Notes: generated by a model from the letters alone, not told the origin. A DNA stretch of 64,000 nt from Tipula vernalis (GCA_958295665.1 OY282558.1:19529409-19593408); one strand, 5' to 3'; positions 10,299 through 22,780 are shown, counted from the stretch's first letter. Made by a program: numbers and translations.

Positions 10299-11402
10299 CA
10301 TCCGGTGATTCTGCCAAGAGGTCACATATTCAGCAGAATGATCATATCGCACATACATGTACTTAATCTGCATCCTGGTCTATCACTAACTTTTCATCTG
10401 ATAAGACAACAATTTTGGATAGTTGGAGGAAGAAGCAGCATAAGAAAAATTGTGGGAAAGTGCGTCATATGTTACAAAAATAATGCGAAGACATCCAAGC
10501 AGTTGATGGATGATTTGCCAATATCAAGGTTGAACGCAGCAAGACCGTTCAGTTCATGTGGAGTTGATTATGCGGGGCCAATGCAGATTGCTTCAAAAAA
10601 AGGAAGAGGCGCTAGATTCACCAAGGGCTATATTGCTTTATTTATTTGTATGGCAACAAAGGCTATCCACTTAGAGGTGGTCAGCGACTTATCAACTGAC
10701 GCCTTTATAGCTGCTTTAAAGCGATTTGTATCGAGAAGAGGATCACCAGCCCATATGTACAGTGATAATGGTTCAAATTTCATCGGAGCTAAGCGAAAAC
10801 TAAATGAGTGGCACTTCATTCCGCCTGTTTCTCCTCATTTTGACGGTTTATGGGAGGCGGCTGTCAAGTCCGTAAAAACGCATCTTTCAAAATGCTCATC
10901 AAATACGCATTTAACTTTTGAAGAGATGGCGACGTTATTAAGTCAGATTGAAGATATTTTAAATTCGCGGCCGCTTTATGCAAAAGCTGATGATGACGCA
11001 TCGTTTCACCTGTTAAAACCGGCCCATTTTTTAATTGGCACAGCCAATTTTTATGTACCTGAAGAAGAAATAAATAAGGACATTCCTGCTGGCAGACTCA
11101 CTAGATGGCAATTTATACAACAGCGTGCCCAATCATTTTGGAAAAAATTCAGCGCAGAATATCTTCATAACCTTCAGCAAAGAGCTAAATGGCGTAAACC
11201 GAAACAAAACTTTAAAATTGGGGATATCGTCTTAATCAAAGAAGATAATTTGCCGAGCTACAAATGGGATTTTGGCCGAATCATTGAACTGCATCCCGAT
11301 GACCGTGGGCTCGTTAGGGTTGTAACCTTAAAGACCGCAACATCAACCTTAAAACGACCGATAGTTAAACTCTGCAAGCTGCCCGAACAAGTTGATGGTT
11401 AA
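10299..11402 (+). pseudogene. pol: BEL/Pao integrase, C-terminal part of Pol, with internal deletion
   Basis: An open frame resumes after the insertion and runs to the TAA at 11400-11402, ending KLPEQVDG. It shows the HHCC zinc domain (HIHVLNLHPG ... CVICYKN), first catalytic Asp in CGVDYAGP, second in MYSDNGSNFIGA, and the Glu in FDGLWEAAVKS, followed by the BEL C-terminal domain with LNSRPLYA, LTRWQFIQQRAQSFW and DIVLIKEDNLPSYKWDFGRI. Between GAKRKL and WHFIPP about 23 residues are missing compared with the second BEL element in this window, so the core is probably not functional although all three catalytic residues remain. The frame begins at the insertion junction, so no native start is present. 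Confidence 0.9.
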
Positions 11403-11429
11403 CGATAGGATCGTTAACGGGCGGAAGTA

Positions 11430-12075
11430 TGTTGATCGCCCTAAAAAATAAAACAAAACAAAGAAATTATCAAACATTTAAAACGTCTAAATGGAGCTTA
11501 TCTGATGACGAAATGCAGCAGCTGATACGTTCACTCATCATATTATCAATGCAATTTGTACATCTGAAAAATAATAATTTAGGTTAAGTAATTTGTTGCA
11601 TATTTTTTTTGATCAATTTAATTAATTAACTTACCCAGATTTATTTGTTTAAACTTTTATTTTAAATTAATTTCTTATTAGAATTATTTTGTAAACAAAA
11701 CACAGCTTCCATATTTATTTGTCAAAATCTAATTTATTCACAATACTTATTATTATGTTTTTCGATGTTTTTATTTTTTATCAAAGGCAAATTCACAAAT
11801 TGTTTATTATTTGTCCATTGCACGTACCGTGCTATAAAAATTATCAATAATAGAAGCTAATTTGTTTAAGCAGTGTTTTAAGCCTTTTGAAAGTTTTCTT
11901 TACAAGTTTTGTAATAAATTTACAGCATTATATATACAGCGATCGAAGTAGATAGTATCAAAAATAGAACCAGCGAATATTTTGTATTTAATTAATAAAA
12001 ATTTTATAAAGTCATTTTGAAGATAGGGTGTTTTATTTTAATAAAAATGGCGAATAATAGAAGCCCTCTTCAACA
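11430..12075 (+). repeat. 3' LTR of the first BEL/Pao element
   Basis: A purine-rich tract (gggcggaagta) lies just after the pol stop and is followed by TGTTGATCGCCC at 11430, the usual BEL/Pao order of pol stop, short tract and TGTTG LTR start. It contains a TATA-like box (tatatata at about 11929) and several aataaa-like sites. The right end is set at a CAACA at 12075 because LTRs end in CA. With no 5' LTR to compare, that end is uncertain. Confidence 0.5.
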
Positions 12076-15000
12076 AGTTTTCAGAGGTTGTCAGTTTAAT
12101 TAAATGTGAATGAGAATGGCATGAAGGCGAGTGACCCTGTTAAGGATCGTAGTTTAACGATTTGTTCCTATTCTTGTCCCTATCCTCCAATTTTCTTAAT
12201 CGTTTTTCTGTTGTTATTAATGCAGTACTTCCCCGAAGTTTTAAGAAATGAGTTCGCCTGTTAAGGTACCTTCTTACCAGTAACGTCCTCACCAATTATC
12301 TTCTTCAACATGGAAAAACCTGGTAGCAATCAATCACCTACTTCTGTTGAAAGATTAAATAATTTCACTAAAGCCAAATACCTCACAAAAAAATTAATTT
12401 CCTTCATAAATAAAAATCGCTCATAATTTTCCGAATGGATAAACCGAAAATTGAATTTTTCAGAACTTTTATCATTTAACAAAACTGAACAACAACAAAT
12501 ACATACCATACATGTATGTATAACCTCTCATGTGGTCATTGAGCGAAAACTAAATTGTAAAAAAAATTAACAAATTTATGATTGTGTGTGTGTAATTGAT
12601 GTTTTTCCAGTTTATGAATTTTATCCAAAACAAAAACAAAAGTGAAAATAAATGAAAAGTGGAAAAATCAATACAGATTGGAAATTTTTTTTAAATGTAC
12701 ATACATAGATAGATTCATAACCAATAAAAATGTAGCTTTTCCATTTTGGATGCGGATTAGTTTTTATTAAATTTTGTGAGCTTTTATTTGCTTGGGTAAA
12801 ATTTAATGCTTGGTAAATTCTAATAATAACACATGTTGCTGGTGCTTTTTCTCCCACTAGAATATGTTAACCGTGTTATATGTATTCCTAATTAAACAAA
12901 TCGAATGGAAATATTGGTAAAAAAAATTTCTTGATGGCCTTGAGCTTTTAGTAATTTTATTTAGTTCTATATATATATATGTATACATTTATAACAAGTA
13001 TGTTGTATGGAGAAGCAATAATGTTGTTTATATAGAAAATTTAATAAATCTTCATAATTTTTCCGCTTTTATCTTGTTTCAGTTGCTGTTGTATTGTTTC
13101 CGTAATTTTCTTTTATTCAAAAATACTTATCTTGAGATTTTGATGTACACAATTTGATGTAAATATCAAACATCTAAACAACATCAAACTTTAAATCACG
13201 AAAATGATCTCGTATTAAAAGGTGAGCAGATTTATTGAAACTTTCAATTTATCCACTTTCAAAATGAACATTTTTCAAGGGAAGCCCCCAATGAAGTCGA
13301 CCTGTAACAGTTTATTTTGAAAACGGTTGTTTTAGTCGGGTAAGTTGTACTCATGTTAATTCGATTAGATACAGATTGTATAGAATTAGCGAGTGGTACA
13401 CACCAAAAACTCAATGAAAATTAAAATTTCAAATATGATTATGTAAACTCAAAAAATCATATTAAATAACTATGATATTTAATGTGCTATATCATCGTTC
13501 ACACCAACAACTTATAACAAGAAAAAATTACACAGCAGTTAGAACACAAACAAAGGTATATAAAATCATTAAAACATGCTCATGTAAAATTTTAGTAACA
13601 AAATATTTTCTTGTGTTCAACTTAAAAATAAACATAAGCTAAAAATCAATTTAATACCGAGGAGGATACAGTTTTTGCCCATCTACTTGTGTTGTTTAAA
13701 TTTTTCCTGTAAAAATCGAAGCCAAAAAAAAACATTTTCCACCCATGAAAATGAACAAAATTCCTAAACATTTTCTTCTCGTATTAAACCACTAATACAT
13801 ACAATTTTGAATGTCATCATCATCATTAGTTTCTCTCAAGTATTTGTTTTGAAGATAAAATAGTTAAGTAGATATAGTAAAAGACTTAAGACTGTATACA
13901 ATACACGCTATAAGTATATGATGTATAGAATGGTTGGAATGGTGGAAACAGAGTCTACAACAATTAATTTCACTTACATTCGGATGATGTCGAAATGATA
14001 GATGATTTCCAAACTTTTTAGCTTTGTTTCTATTATTTGCCCATCTGGTAATTTACCCACGCTTAGTTTTATGCTGTATAAACGTACTCATACACACAAC
14101 TTTTCCTAACCGATTTAGATAAAATCCTTATATTCCTCAAAATTAATATAAATCAGTGCTCAATTTCTTAACATTTATTTTATACCGAAAATATTTTCGT
14201 TTTCAATTATACATGAAATTAAAGTTTAAGAGTTTACCTAAAGCTGGTATATTTGGGTGGGGTAAAAAATTACTTCTTCGTAATAATATTTTGTTATATG
14301 TATGGTTTTAAGATCCCCCCGTGTTTTACATAATGCTGATGGAAAAAAAACGTACAGTGAAACCTCAAACCTCATTTTTAAGAATTTTAAAGTGTAAACA
14401 AAAAAAGTTTTACTCACCAAACGAAATATCTAATGTTGGATAATTTTTATTAATGGCTTGACATTTCTTTTTAAAATTCAACAAGAAAAATGAAACTAGC
14501 AAAATATGCTAGTTTTTTGCTACATCCGAGAATAGGAGGATATCTAAAAAAACGGATGCACTAAACTAAAGATTCGAAAAGTTTCGGCATCACAGATAAA
14601 ATCGAAATTTCTCTATAACACGTACTGTCACTTCTTCTGTCTGATTTAAATATCGGTGGAACAAATAATAGGTTTCAAACTTCAGGAAAGGAAGCAGCAG
14701 AATTCAAGTGATGAGATAAATAAATTAAGCAATGGCTGACATAAAAAATATGTCCATTTGAAAAGAATATGTTCGTACAGGGACCTCAACCGTTAAAAGT
14801 TTTTCACATTCTAAACCATTAAGTACTTTTGAAAATGTAAATTGAATCATGGCAGAAAATTACTGTACCAGAAGTAAAAGTAATAAGTATAGTAGTAAGT
14901 ATAGTAATGTTAAACTAACGAATTGCTTCATTTTATCTTTTGGTGTGCAAGGTATTGAAGTCGCTCACCAAACCTCACGCCATCCATCCAGTACTAGTAG

Positions 15001-15371
15001 GAGTAGATATCTGCGGTAGGCAAGACGGAAGGATAATTTATACGCAACGTGAGAAATTTGGTTTCCCCTAACAGTACGGTTTTAGGGGTTGTCAGGGTTT
15101 TGCGATGTCGCTGATTTTGATGATGTCAGCTTATGAAAATTCCAGATGATAGCACCTATAAACGTGAAAAAGCTGAAACATGCATTTATTTTGAATGTCT
15201 GAAAGTCGCTGAATCAAAGATGGTATTAGATTTTGAGAATTGAAAATGATGAATTGATGATGAAACAAAAGCTCTTTTTGTCTATTCTACAATATATTCA
15301 TAGCTTATAAGCTTTTTTCAAATAAGTTTGAAAAATAGCTTTTGGCGGAATAATTTCGTTTTTTAATTTCG
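12076..15371. other. AT-rich intergenic sequence without recognised features
   Basis: About 3.3 kb with only short chance frames on both strands. The sequence is AT-rich with homopolymer A/T runs. I see no repeat family, RNA gene or coding region here. A short segment at 14985-15110 is somewhat more GC-rich but shows no recognisable motif. Confidence 0.5.
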
Positions 15372-15381
15372 TGTATCACGA

Positions 15382-15973
15382 ACCCTGTTAAAGTAAGCCG
15401 AAAGTTTCCAGCCGAAAATCGATAATGCAGATTATGTTATTGACATTCCAGCCGAAAATAAATCAGCCTCTAGAGTGTTATGTCTGGAGATGGATTGCAT
15501 TGATGTGACTTGTCAATAGCTGTCGCAAGGAAAAAATTCAGTTCAAGTTTCCCGTGGAAAATCTATGAAAATTCGATATCGAATTTTCCGAGATTTCCAA
15601 TGGGAAAATTGAACAGAATTTTTTCATTCGATAGCTATTGACAAATCATATGAAAACGATTCAACTTCAGATACAGATATAGGCTGATTTTATTCCAATT
15701 TTGTGGATTCTTCTGATTTTCCGATATTTCCTACGAATAGGTTAAGAAAAGTTTTGCACGTTAAACTATATAAAATTTTTTATTTAAATCCATATATCCT
15801 ATTTACTTTCGGCTGGAATGTTAATATCATAATCTGCATTACCGACTTTTTAATTTCGTATGGGATTAGAAGTCTACATTACAATTTTTTTTTTTACTTT
15901 CGGCTGGACTAACTTACTCTGCTTTATCGACTTTTCACTTTCGGCTGGCAACTTTCGGCTAACTTTAACAGTT
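15382..15973. mobile_element. foldback/palindromic element, copy A (592 bp)
   Basis: The ends are inverted repeats: CTGTTAAAGTAAGCCGAAAG at the left and, inverted, CTGTTAAAGTTAGCCGAAAG at the right. Further in, repeated blocks AGCCGAAAAT, CGATAATGCAGATTATG and TTAACATTCCAGCCGAAA occur in inverted orientation on the two sides. The palindrome centre is at 15577/15578 (aaaattcgat|atcgaatttt), so the left arm (about 196 bp) is shorter than the right (about 396 bp), suggesting a deletion in the left arm. The element is flanked by an exact 10-bp direct repeat TGTATCACGA (15372-15381 and 15974-15983). It encodes nothing. Long modular inverted repeats and 8-10 bp duplications recall Drosophila Foldback and Mutator-like elements. 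Confidence 0.85.
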
Positions 15974-15983
15974 TGTATCACGA

Positions 15984-17429
15984 GGAGATTAAAAACAGCC
16001 AAATTTGAATGATGGGCACCGGGTTCCGAAGTGAAATGCTAGTTTTACTCCACTATTAGTAGAATACAAAATTAAAGAATTCATTATTATCTATGTACAT
16101 ATATCACAATAACAAATTTCTAAAATTAATGAAAAATTATTTGTGACCTCCCAGATTTGTTTCCAAAATATTCTTTTTTATGAATCTGTTCCTTAAAAGA
16201 AAAATCTAATAAAACTCACAAGGGGGTCATTGAAGGGCACAGATACAAGATGTGTTTTGAAATTGTAATTTTGTTGTATGTGAAAATATTGTAACTTTAG
16301 TGTTGCCTGATGATTTTTTTTTGTGATGCCTATCTTCACATCGGTAGAATTTCCTAGAAAATATAATTTTAGGTTCAACAAAAAATTTACTTTTAGTAAA
16401 GTAACCCTTTAATAATATCAGCTATTTCTCTCGTTGCTCATATAACAAAACTACAGAAAAATGGCTGCTCTCTTGACTTATAACAGAAATGTATAATACA
16501 GAAATTTATGGCGGAGAAATGTTGATTTCTTTAATGTAAATGATACATTAAAGAAATCAACATTTATATCGTGCAACCTTTTCCAAAACCTGAAACATTT
16601 TGGTCGTAATAATTACTTGTCACTTCCTGTGGGTTAAATAACAGTGAATGACATTCAGGACAAAGTATTTCTAGTGGAAGGGAATAGCGTTAGGAAAAAG
16701 CAGGGCAAATTCAGCAATCTCAAGATTATCAGTTTTCTAGCTGAATTAAATAGTCCAGTCAAATTAAACCAAACAGAGACTTAATTCTGAAAAAAATCTC
16801 GAAGTACATATTAAATATAGGAAAATGTAACGTATGCTGTAATAATTGAGAATAGAGAAAATATAGAGTGATAATATAGAAAACGTAAATGTTTGTTTGT
16901 TTGACACTGTTAAGTTGAATTTCAATTAGATAAAACTAGATCCCTGTTGAAATATTTAGTACTAAAAAAATATTTTTTTTACAAACTCTCTTGAGATACT
17001 TGTACCTTTTCAGCTTGTCAAATGAGGAATTTATTCAGCAATTTCTGACAAGAGCTTTTGCAAATTGTAGACGATTAAAATTTAAAACATTTTTTCTTTG
17101 AATTGGTGAAGGGCCGTTATGACCTTTTGCGGTAGATTTGGACTAAGGTTCAGATAATACACTGAATAGCTGAACAAATTCACCACCTATTTACATATAT
17201 TCACGGAAAAGATTTTAATTGGACAGAAGATTGGATTCTTTTTTGAACAATAAGGTGTACTAAAATAGAGTGCTTTGGCTTTTAAGTTTAGCACATGAGT
17301 ATTTAATTGAAAATGCAATTGCAATTTAATGGTTCGCATTAATTACCAATTTTCTTATATAAGTTTGATATACAATTGGGTAGTTAAGAACAGAAGTGAT
17401 CCAATTAACATTTCCAAGTCCTTTATTTA
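15984..17429. other. AT-rich intergenic sequence with one short perfect hairpin
   Basis: About 1.4 kb with no supported gene. Apart from the 21-bp-stem hairpin at 16517-16565, I see only AT-rich sequence and chance frames. Confidence 0.5.
16517..16565. repeat. perfect 21-bp inverted repeat with 7-nt loop
   Basis: The arms 16517-16537 and 16545-16565 are exact reverse complements separated by aaatgat. The hairpin (49 nt) is shorter than a typical miRNA precursor. No flanking duplication was seen. Confidence 0.9.
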
Positions 17430-17563
17430 ATAACAACTAAGACTGCGCTCGTCTAGCAATTTTTCTTTCAAATGCAAATTTTTATGTTTCTAATAAAATT
17501 CTCTTTTTGTTGGGGCGTAACCCAATGGTTAGTCCCATAATTGATTAAACCTGTTTACTAATT

Positions 17564-18909
17564 TTAATTTGGTAAGTTCACTAGGTCAAGTGGCTTCGTT
17601 CTTTGGAGTCTTCTTTTAACGACAGGGTTATCAATCATATGGCGAATATAGGGATTTCCATGATCCTGGAGCCTTATTTCGTGTTTTGCGGCATGCATTT
17701 TTATATCGGCTTCAGAATTTGCCGATATGGCAGCAGCTTGTTGTGAATTGTAAGCTCAGAGTCTCTACCTATGAGCCAATACATTTTTCTAAACTTTATG
17801 TTAAGTTCATCTTTTTTGTTTTTGACATGCTCTCTCCATTTGAGGTTGGCATCGAGGGTCATGCCAAGGTATTTAGCTGTATTTGCATATGGCATGTGTC
17901 GTGAGTTAATTTCTATAGGTAGATGTGGATTTTGCCTCATTAAGATTAATTCGCCAACGCTTTGTCCAGTTATAAACCGCATTGGTCGGTTATCCTCTGG
18001 AGTTCGCTAGTTGCAACAGCTACAGTATTTCCAATCGCTGTTTCATCTGAAAAGATGGATATGGTTTTTTCATTTGTGGTTGGTATGTCCCTTGTAAATA
18101 CAGGTCCTAAAATACTCCACTACGGGACACCGGCAGAGATTTTGTTTAGCCCAGAGTATTCATCCTCATATTTCACTCAAAAATGTCTATTGGATAAATA
18201 AGATCTTAGTAAGCATAGAATTGCTTCGGCAGACCTCTATGCAGCTTCTATTCCAGACCACTGGGCCAAACTTTATCGATTGTGCAGGAAAATGCTTAAG
18301 CATACTTTTTTGCGTTCCAACCTTCTTTCAATTATATTTGTGATTCTATGCACCTATTCAATTGTGGAATGCTTTTCTCTGAATCCCTTTAGTAATAATT
18401 TTTCAAAGACTTTAGGTGGTTTTTCAGGTTTTGCCATCATGATTACTTCAGCTACTTTCCATTGATGCGGAAGATATTTTAACCAAAGTGTCGCATTGAT
18501 TATGTGTAATAGCTTACGAAATTCTTTATCAGGTAGAGCCTTGGAAGAGCCTTGGTGGTGGTTGGAAGATTTCCTGGAGATACTTGTCAACGCAGCATAG
18601 TGAATGATTTCATTGAGTTGTTCCAGTTTGTCTTCCAACTCGCAAGAATTTCTTGTCGGTACCTTGAGATAGATTTTTTCCTCCACTAATTCAAGAAAGA
18701 GATCCCAATCTGGGTGCACTTTCCCTATGAATTACTATTTCACTGACTGTCATGATAACCGGTGAGTGATCCAATACTAGGGAATTGCTGTTTTCAGTCT
18801 GAATGTAATTCTGAGATAGACCTCTTGCTACATAAAAGTCTATTAGGTCCTGTATCTTAGCTTCAGTCACTGGGTCAGTATGTTGAGGAACCACCAGAGT
18901 AAAATTCAC
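17564..18909 (-). pseudogene. Jockey-type ORF2 (endonuclease end and RT) pseudogene
   Basis: Recognisable blocks are the end of the endonuclease domain (DHSPVIMTVSE near 18760), the RT N-terminal block (LPDKEFRKLLHIINATLW ... PHQWKVAEVIMMAKPEKPP near 18540-18410), the AGVPxxSxLGPV block near 18130 with its Gln replaced by a TAG stop, and KYLGMTLDANLKWREHVK (about 17865-17815), followed by the thumb. The C-terminus HGNPYIRHMIDNPVVKRRL leads to the stop at 17564-17566. The catalytic FADD motif is gone: the sequence passes from TISIF directly to SDETAIG. The copy cannot encode an active RT. Confidence 0.85.
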
Positions 18910-19256
18910 ATGTTGAATTCTTTACCTTTTGACGTCGTAAGTCTAGATTCTAGATTTCAGCGATTTAAATAATTTAACGTAGTCCTCCCTTTTCAAGTTA
19001 TGCCGGGGAGAACAGTATATTGCAGAGACAGTAAGCTGTCTGTGTTTAATGTGAATCCTTCGGATATTAGGAAAAGGTCGATTTTTTCTGTATGCCCATT
19101 CGAATTCCAGATTGCTATTCTATGTTGTGTTCTTACTTAACATTTTTTATCGGATTGCGTCTAACCGCTTTGTAATAGCTTCAATGCTGTTTATAATGTT
19201 TTCCATAATTCGGTTATTTTCAGAGCCCATATATTTGATTGAACCCGAACCTTTCA

Positions 19257-20454
19257 CTATCTGAGCAAATGTTCTTCTTTGCCCTGCGTTGTTTGGTTGC
19301 GGATTTTGATCCATTTTAGTAGTTGTTTAGCAACCTCACAGCTTCGATAATTAGCCGGATATTGACCCTTATAATTTATATACTTAGCTATATGCCTGGT
19401 AATATATTTACCTGAGTATTTTACACATCTCGGATCCCGGCTGCAATATCTTTGAGAAGATTTCCTCATTGCTTCAATTTTTATCTTCATGTAAAGAATT
19501 CCTTTTATACCATAAATGTTTTGAACATTCTCTTTGTTATCAAATACCAGCATAAAAGAGGAAGTCCCATTTTACGCAAAGTTTGGGTTCCTTCCTGATT
19601 TTCTATTTTCTCTTTTTTATCAATATTTACAGCATCTTGTATTTTAATACCTTCATTTTGTAAGTCTTTCATTATTTCTTTGGTTGAGCAAGTGTGATGA
19701 AAACATCTTGCCATAACTTTTATAGGTCAAGCCTGCTTGTCCTCATAGATAAACCACTAATACTTTTCAGCATTCAACTTCATAGATACAAAGTTCCATA
19801 AGAATCTGACTCCAGAGTATTAATTTTCAAAATGTCATTGTTTAGTTTAGTGTTACCATGTACTCTTTGTCAGTAACCGATTGCATCAGTGACTGAATTT
19901 CTAGGTAACTGGCTGTGCCCACAATATTTATTGGTGGGGGTGGTTTTTCTTTCGATTACACCAGTTTTAGTGCAATGTTCTTGATGGATTTACTACCTTT
20001 TGGTTGGTTGACCTCGGGTTGGACAACTTTCGGTTTGGTACTTGTAGTTCCAGTATCATTTAAATGTTCAGCCTCAGGTTCAGGTTCTTCTTTTCTTTAA
20101 GACAACATTCAGTTTTTCTTTTCTTTAGGATCCAGTCCGTCCCCCTCTCTAATTCATCCTCATCACTGAAATAGTTGAATTTCTCTAGTTCAATACCCCC
20201 TATTTTTAGCCTCCCCAAGAGATCCATATTTTCCTTTTCTAGGTCAATAGTACTTTCACTGGATCCATCTGCCCGCAATGTAAAATTTTCGCTGGCATCA
20301 CTTATGGCATGCAATATTTGGTCCTCCCCAGAATCCATAGGAATAGCCTCCGAAGAGGATGGATAGTCCAGTCGGCCGACTGGAGTACCACCTGGGGTAA
20401 TACATTTCTCTGTTTTGAGTGCGGCATATAGTCTTGTTGGTTCGCGGGAGGCAT
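19257..20454 (-). pseudogene. Jockey-type ORF1 (Gag-like) pseudogene
   Basis: ORF1 proteins of Jockey elements bind element RNA through CCHC knuckles. The start ATG is at 20454; after about 20 codons a frameshift leads to the frame of 20338-20060 with an acidic region (IDLEKENMDLLGRLKIGG) and basic segments. Further downstream, DPRCVKYSGKYITRHIAKY and YKGQYPANYRSCEVAKQL (about 19440-19310) correspond to the knuckle region, but several expected cysteines are now tyrosine. At least three frame changes are needed to follow the protein, so this is a relic. Confidence 0.75.
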
Positions 20455-20642
20455 TTTATGTCCCTACTATCCACTCGATGGAGGTTTTAAGTTTTTTGTT
20501 AAATTATGATAATGCTCAACAAAACTTGGATTACTTTTGCGCTAGTTCGAGGAAGTTCATAAAGTAACATAACTCAGTTTTTGTAAAAATGCTACTGGGA
20601 TCACTTCTGTTCATAACTAGCCAAATTATATGCTTTTAGAAT

Positions 20643-20726
20643 GTTTTCAAAACGAATACTTATTTGTGGAACCTAACATATTCCATAAGAAATTAGGTTC
20701 CACAGATAAGTATTCGTTTCGAAAAC
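20643..20726. repeat. 84-nt near-perfect hairpin (34-bp stem, 16-nt loop)
   Basis: The arms 20643-20676 and 20693-20726 pair over 34 positions with one mismatch and one position that would be G:U in RNA. The loop is 16 nt. Length and pairing resemble a small-RNA hairpin precursor or a tiny foldback remnant. There is no transcript evidence in the sequence itself. Confidence 0.85.
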
Positions 20727-20729
20727 CGC

Positions 20730-22780
20730 CTAAACCCATTAATTTTTAATCGAAATTTAATAATATACGCTTACAGATAAATTTTCATAACGGTATACAA
20801 TAAGCACCAAACCATTCCAAAATCAATGTAAAATACTTTCACATCCATTGGGAATGCCGATATTTGAAAGCCAACAGGTTTAAAAAATTTAATTGAAAAA
20901 TTTCAAATTCTTCATAATAGAAACTATTATTGTTTGATTTCTGTTAATTGTTTCAATGAGTGAAATTTCAAAATGTATTTTTTGTTGGATTGATTCGAAA
21001 CCAACAAAACATATTTCATTCTCAAAACAACAATATATACCTATCACCAAAACCATTCAGAATTATGTTTCTTGTTATCTTTTCAATTTCCAAGAAATAC
21101 AAAATTTTATTGTGTTACACAAAAAAATAATTTGTGCCAGACAATGACTGCCGCTGGTTAATAAATAAAAACACAAACCTACTCGTATAATGCTAAAAAT
21201 AATTATTATGGATTTTATGTTATTTTTATATAGAAGAAGATTTATTTGTATTCTTTTCGACGGTGGTATAACATCTGCCGACATTATTCGATCAATTGGC
21301 AGCTACATAAATCGTCCATTAACAAACCGCTTCCTTAAATATAAGTTTTATCATTAATATTTGGAGTAATCATGAAATACTGCTTATCATATTATAAAAG
21401 CTTACGTAAGCTTTAAAAAAATGGTACAGATTTTGTATGATATTCGAAACACGCAGCTTAAAGCTCATAATTCATCAAGAATTAAAAATTTATTTTATTG
21501 TAGATAAAACAGAAAATCTTGAGGGTGGTTGGAGATGTTACATTTTAAGATTGGCCAAATTAATGGCCTTTAATAAAATCTGTTGTCATTTCGTTTTGTT
21601 TATTTGTTTAACATTTTCCAGAATAAACTTTAATCTTATTGTTATCACGCTAGACGATATATTTCCGTCATAATAATGAAATAAATTGGAATGGTTATAA
21701 ATTGAATGTAACCATTACGATGTTTATTGTTTCTTTTTTAGCCACTTTTAAGTGTCAGGTGCTGTTTTAATTTTGAAGGGTTTTTATATATTATAGATAA
21801 AAATTTTAATTTAATTAAAGTTTTATTGCGAAGCAGAATTAAATTTTTAATGTTGGCTAATAATTTTTTATGGATCTAATAGGAATTTTTATTGTAAAAT
21901 CATGGTAATTGACGTTTCGTCCTAAGTATAGGAAACATGACATCTTTTATGTTCAACAAGCGACATAGTATTAAAATAAAACAATAACCGTAAATTAAGA
22001 TATTTATTTCGTCTAACATTTTCTATGTGGGGTGAAGGTGATGCATGCTTTTGTGACCCATAAACAAAACATGCTAAGCATCAGAAAGACATATAGCCTA
22101 TAAAATGAGATTTTAATTTATAACTTTGACGATTTACTATAACAGCATCCAATGGGGGCTTTCAGTTCCCACAACATGTTGACATTCGATCTATCACCTT
22201 GCCATAAAATTTTCGATAAATCGGTTGCATTCAACATGTGGCCAACAATTGGCGGACCTGAAAGCGCCTAAAGCCCTAAGTCTCTCGTTTTTAGGAGCGA
22301 GACTAAGTGACAGATCGCAATCAAGCAACTACAGAGACTGCCGGCCGAGGCAATTAGGCATATCCAAGTCGTCACTCCAACGAATTGGGAAACTGAATCT
22401 TAAAATGTTTCACGTATCAATCGCATTTTTCCACACTGAAGCAGGTTACTCAGATACCCCGATGCTTCGTTGAATAAAAGTTTTCACAGTTTGATAAATC
22501 ATCACAGTTACAGAAATACTGGTTACATATTTTATTTTGTGTTCTTGCATGTTTTCCATGCAAGAAATACAAAAAAATAAGAAGAAATAGCTTGCTACCA
22601 ACCCCCAGCTCAAGTTAGAGCCAGTACAAACAGGAAATCCAAAATATGTTAGAAAGAAGGGCATTTGTAATTGTGGGTGCAAATTTTGCACAGAAATACG
22701 CAAGTGCTTGACTTTGTCGGTGTTGACTGACATACACGGTTCCACCAGGTGAATCATAGGGCTGCTTAAGGCAATTTAAG
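20730..22780. other. AT-rich sequence, mostly unassigned
   Basis: About 2 kb with only chance frames. The portion 22140-22780 is less AT-rich and adjoins the decayed Gypsy integrase, so it may contain the 3' end of that element (C-terminal Pol and LTR), but I could not find a matching LTR near its 5' end. Confidence 0.4.

Larger units (their letters stand above)
17430..20500 (-). mobile_element. degenerate Jockey-clade LINE, minus strand
   Basis: Pieces of ORF1, endonuclease and RT occur in the expected order on the minus strand. The ORF1 start is at 20454 (MPPANQQ), followed by acidic Gag at about 20338-20060, a remnant zinc-knuckle block near 19440-19330, the endonuclease end near 18909-18691, RT pieces from 18719 to 17700, and the ORF2 stop at 17564-17566. 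The 3' UTR extends to about 17430. Frameshifts, stops and deletions make every frame non-functional. The ends are approximate: no clear poly-A tail or target duplication was found. Confidence 0.85.
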
